Below are positions 60,736 through 64,000 of a stretch of 64,000 nucleotides of DNA, piece after piece (positions within the stretch are counted from its first letter, which is position 1; every line of letters begins with the position of its first letter). The notes below the pieces were generated by a model, which was given only the letters and a program-made list of their open reading frames with translations, made no database searches and was not told the DNA's origin. This DNA comes from Eulemur rufifrons (Eukaryota > Chordata > Mammalia > Primates > Lemuridae), in NCBI RefSeq assembly GCF_041146395.1, contig NC_090989.1:241418843-241482842 (forward strand). The letters are read 5' to 3'. The position numbers and the translations under genes are program-made.

Positions 60736-62110
60736 TGAGGAACAAAGTTGTCTTACATATGCTTTCAAAATACTTAGTAGTTCCTATTTCATCTACATTA
60801 CTTAAGCTTGAGAAACTAAGCCTTTTTCTACACTGTCCAAAATGAAATAGATATTTGATGAGCATACAGTTAAAACAGCCCAAGAAGTCAACGTCACAAT
60901 CTGGGTAACCTCTGATAACTAGATATTTACTGTCTTGACTGCACGATGTCTGGGTTTCTTAACCTGGGGAACATGAACTTGAGTGGGAAAAGAAATTACA
61001 TCTTTATTTTCACTAACCTCTAATGAAATTTAGTTATTTCTTTCAGCTATGAATATAGGCAACCAACCACAGTGGTATTAACAATTGTGACTCTGGCACC
61101 AAAGGACATCAGATATTTTTATGTTACAACTTTTGCAGATCTCAAACCATTGTCAATCCTCATTTCTACTTCAGAATTACAGTAATTACGAATTCATGTG
61201 TTTCTATTGGACTTCAATTTTAAGAAGTAGCAAGGTTCTTAAAGTTATCTGGTTTAAAAAATTAAAATATTATTTAATAATGAAATTTTAATTTCTTACA
61301 ATGACCCAATAATGTGTACTTTATCTAATTCTTTCTCTTCATTTCAGTAACTAGATATATACTTAAGTAGTGTAAGGAGCCATCATTATTGCGAGCAATT
61401 TAGACTAAGTCACCTAAAATTTGTGAAGGGATTCTACTCTTTGCACACTAAAGCTTTTAGTAATTTTTTCTTAAATTTAGAAGACAAGCAACTTTAGAAG
61501 CAAAATAAAATGTAGGTTTTTAAAAAGATAATTTTAATCATTTTCTTATTTTAAAATCTAAGTATGTTACTTCATAAAGATTTCAAGTATATTTATCAAT
61601 ACTCAATTTCTTTTAATTATTTTATTTAGTGGAAATAAGGTTACATATCTTTTAAAAGTACATTTTTATTACCCAGTTATGTATGTCATGATATATTTAA
61701 TGCCCGTTATATGTAGATACTGGATAATCTCTGTTTCCTAATAACTGAGTGATACATGAATGGTACAGCAATGATTCTTATTGAATTATTCACACATTTT
61801 TTACATCTTCAAAGAAAGGAACATTTTTTCAAAACAAAGTGATGACATATATGACTTACATTGTAGTAATTATCAATTCTTTAATAAATAATCTAAAACA
61901 CCATTAGTTCTTAGTTTTTTTTAAAGTATTTACTATATTTGTGTACCTTTTGTCTCCCTGTAAGGTATGTACATGTCCTGATTTTAAAAAGAAAAAATAG
62001 TGAAGAATGGGGCATTACTTGTGTATTTACCAAAGATCTATTCTGTTTTCATTAGGGTCCTCTTTAGGCATCAAAGCCCAAATAACTTATATTAATGAAT
62101 ACTCTTATTA
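60736..62110. other. Intergenic AT-rich sequence
   Basis: About 1.4 kb, very AT-rich, without a recognised repeat, exon or RNA. No coding exon of HACD4 was seen on the minus strand. Confidence 0.5.
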
Positions 62111-64000
62111 GAGTCCATGGACTGAATGTGTCTCCCCCAAATTCATATGCTGAAGTTCTAATCCCCAGTGTGATGGCATTTGGGGGTGGGGCCTTTGGGA
62201 TATCATTAGGTCACGAGCCCTCATGAATGGGATCAGTGTCCTCACAAGAAGAGACGCAGGAGAGATGATTTATTTCTCTACCATGTGAAGACAGAGCAAG
62301 AAGGCATCCATCTGCAAACAATGAAGAATCAGCGAGCACCTTGGAACCTCACCAGGAGCTAAACTTGCTGGCACCTTGATCTTGGACTACCCAGCCTCCA
62401 AACTGTGAGAAATATATTAATATTTCTGTTGTCTAAGCCACCTAGTTTTGAGTATTTTGTTATAACAGCCCAAGCTAAGATAGCAATTGGTACTAAGAAG
62501 TGAGGTGCTGCTATAAACAATACATAAAAATGTGGCAGAAGCTTTGAAATTAGGTAATGGGTAGAGGCTGGAAGAGTGGTGAGGTGCATGTTAGAAAAAG
62601 CCATTATTGCCACAAAGGAATTGACAAAGGTGATTTTGGTGAAGGCTGAAACAGAAAAGAGCTGGAGAGAAAGCCTCCATCTTCTTAGAGAATACATAAA
62701 TAATCATGAACAGAATATTGGTAGAAATACGGGCAATAAAGGCCATTCTGATGAGGTCTTAGATGGAAATGAGGAACATGTTATGGGAAACTACAGGAAA
62801 GGTGATCTTTGTTATAATGTGCCCAAGAACTTGGCTCAATTATGTTCTAGTGTTTTGGGGAAGGTAAAACTTGTGAGCCATGAGATTCAATATTTAATTA
62901 AAGAGATCCCTAAACAAAGTATTGAAGGAAAAAGCTTGGTTCCTTTTGACTGCTTAAAATAAAACATTTGGAAAGAAATGAAGTCAGAACTGTTAACCAA
63001 AAAAGAAACAGAACGTAAAGGTTTGGAAAATTCTCAGCCTGTTCACATTACAAAAAATGAGAAAACATGTTTGGAAGAGAACACTAAGGGTATGGTGGAC
63101 AAACCATTTAATAAGGAGATTAGTTTGGATGTGAACCACAGACCTAATCTGCCACCCTAGCAGGAACACTGCTAGTTTAAACTGAAGGAGTCGAGATGGG
63201 ATGGGAAGGCAGGCTGTTGGGCTTCTTGGATTTTACAGGACAACATCACTGAGCTCTTCAGCTGTAAATGACCCTGAAGGGGATTCAGAGATCATCAGGG
63301 CTACCACTCAGTTTCCAACAGCCAGCTGGCTTCTGTGTGGAGCCGTGGGGCCGCGGGGCCGCCTCACCCAACAGAGTCCTGTGGGCAATGCCTTTGCCTC
63401 AGTGGGTCCCAAAGGTGGAACATCAACCTTAAGATCTCATGGAATTTGCCTTGCTAGGTTGTAGACCTGCTGGGGACCCATCACCCCTTCCTTCTGTCCT
63501 GTTTCTCCCTTTTGGAAATGGGAATGTCTATCCTATGCCTGTCCCAACATTGTATTCTGGAAGCACATAAATTTGTTTGGTTTCACAGTTCACAGCTGGA
63601 AAGGAATTTTGCTTCAGGATGAATCATACCACATCTGATTTAGATGATATTTAAATACGACTTTGGACTTTAGAATTGATATGAGAATAAGTTAAGACCA
63701 TTGCGGCTGTTGGGATGGAATGGATGTATTTTTCATGTGAAAAGGACATGAATTTTTCGAGGCTATATGTAGAATGTTATGGATTGAATCTTTGTGTGCC
63801 CCCCAAATTCATATGTTAAGCCCTAACCCTCAATGTTATGGTATTTGGAGGTGGAGCCTTTGGGAGGTAATTAGGTCATGAGGGTGGAAACCTCTTGAAT
63901 GGAATTAGTGCCATCATAAGAAGAGACAGAGTTGCCCTCTCACGTGAGGATACAGCAAGAAGGCATCTATCTGCAAACCAGGAAAACTGCCCTCGCCAGG
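62111..64000 (+). mobile_element. ERVL-MaLR element (MST/THE1-like), LTR-internal-LTR, cut by window end
   Basis: The 5' LTR runs from about 62,111 to 62,483 ('atggactgaatgtgtctccc', 'gatatcattaggtcacgagc', 'ccatgtgaagacagagcaag'). The internal region (about 62,484-63,774) contains 'ggtactaagaagtgaggtgc' and 'taggtaatgggtagaggctg', the standard MaLR internal start, and a degenerate ORF of 128 codons at 62,576-62,962. The 3' LTR starts TGTTATGGATTG at 63,775 and is truncated by the window end. MaLRs are non-autonomous retrovirus-like elements. The internal ORF is a remnant with no known function. Confidence 0.88.

Noticed and set aside
62359..63464. ORFs of 60-128 codons within the MaLR element
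   Set aside because: Degenerate internal MaLR sequence with several short frames. Not an independent gene.

Overview
This window is vertebrate nuclear DNA from a primate, most likely a strepsirrhine and probably a lemur. It holds large introns, short exons with GT-AG boundaries, and abundant MIR, L2, L1, Alu, hAT and MaLR repeats. The lemur call rests on two things. Three of the four Alu copies have a strepsirrhine layout: an 'atagaaagaaatt...caactaaaa' linker between the monomers in two of them, and a 'gaggttgctgtgag' right monomer in all three. There is also a small piggyBac-like element with TTAA ends, recalling the piggyBac activity reported in mouse lemur. The species call is inference.

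Positions 1 to about 55,860 are the 3' half of one gene on the + strand, focadhesin (FOCAD, formerly KIAA1797). I traced 18 consecutive coding exons (e1-e18, window numbering). They total 2,331 coding bases including the stop, or 776 residues. Every junction keeps one reading frame and ends in ...KKAVWTRAYGW-stop at 55,195. This is roughly the last 43% of a protein of about 1,800 residues. The intron after e9 appears to use a GC donor, with a frame-breaking GT donor four bases further on.

Intron 9 (19,280-36,968, about 17.7 kb) is the accessory part. It contains an old antisense L1 carrying an Alu, a long antisense L1 complex, and a near-intact ARL5A retrocopy inserted into that L1 with a 14-bp target duplication. 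After these comes a strand-asymmetric minisatellite of about 104-bp units (about 34,100-35,540), then a sense L1 3' end.

Other introns carry nested insertions that record a history: a MIR split by a hAT element, and a MIR split by an L1 that is itself split by an Alu. They also hold a MER1-like hAT with a perfect 8-bp duplication, a MER5A, a Tigger-type element and an L1 fragment inserted 58 bases before exon e4.

Positions 55,860-64,000 are downstream of FOCAD and show no coding gene. They contain an Alu, an L1 of about 1.6 kb and a nearly complete ERVL-MaLR element (62,111 to beyond the window end). In human the next gene is HACD4 on the opposite strand. I see none of its coding exons here. 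I found no operons, CRISPR arrays, tRNA or rRNA genes.
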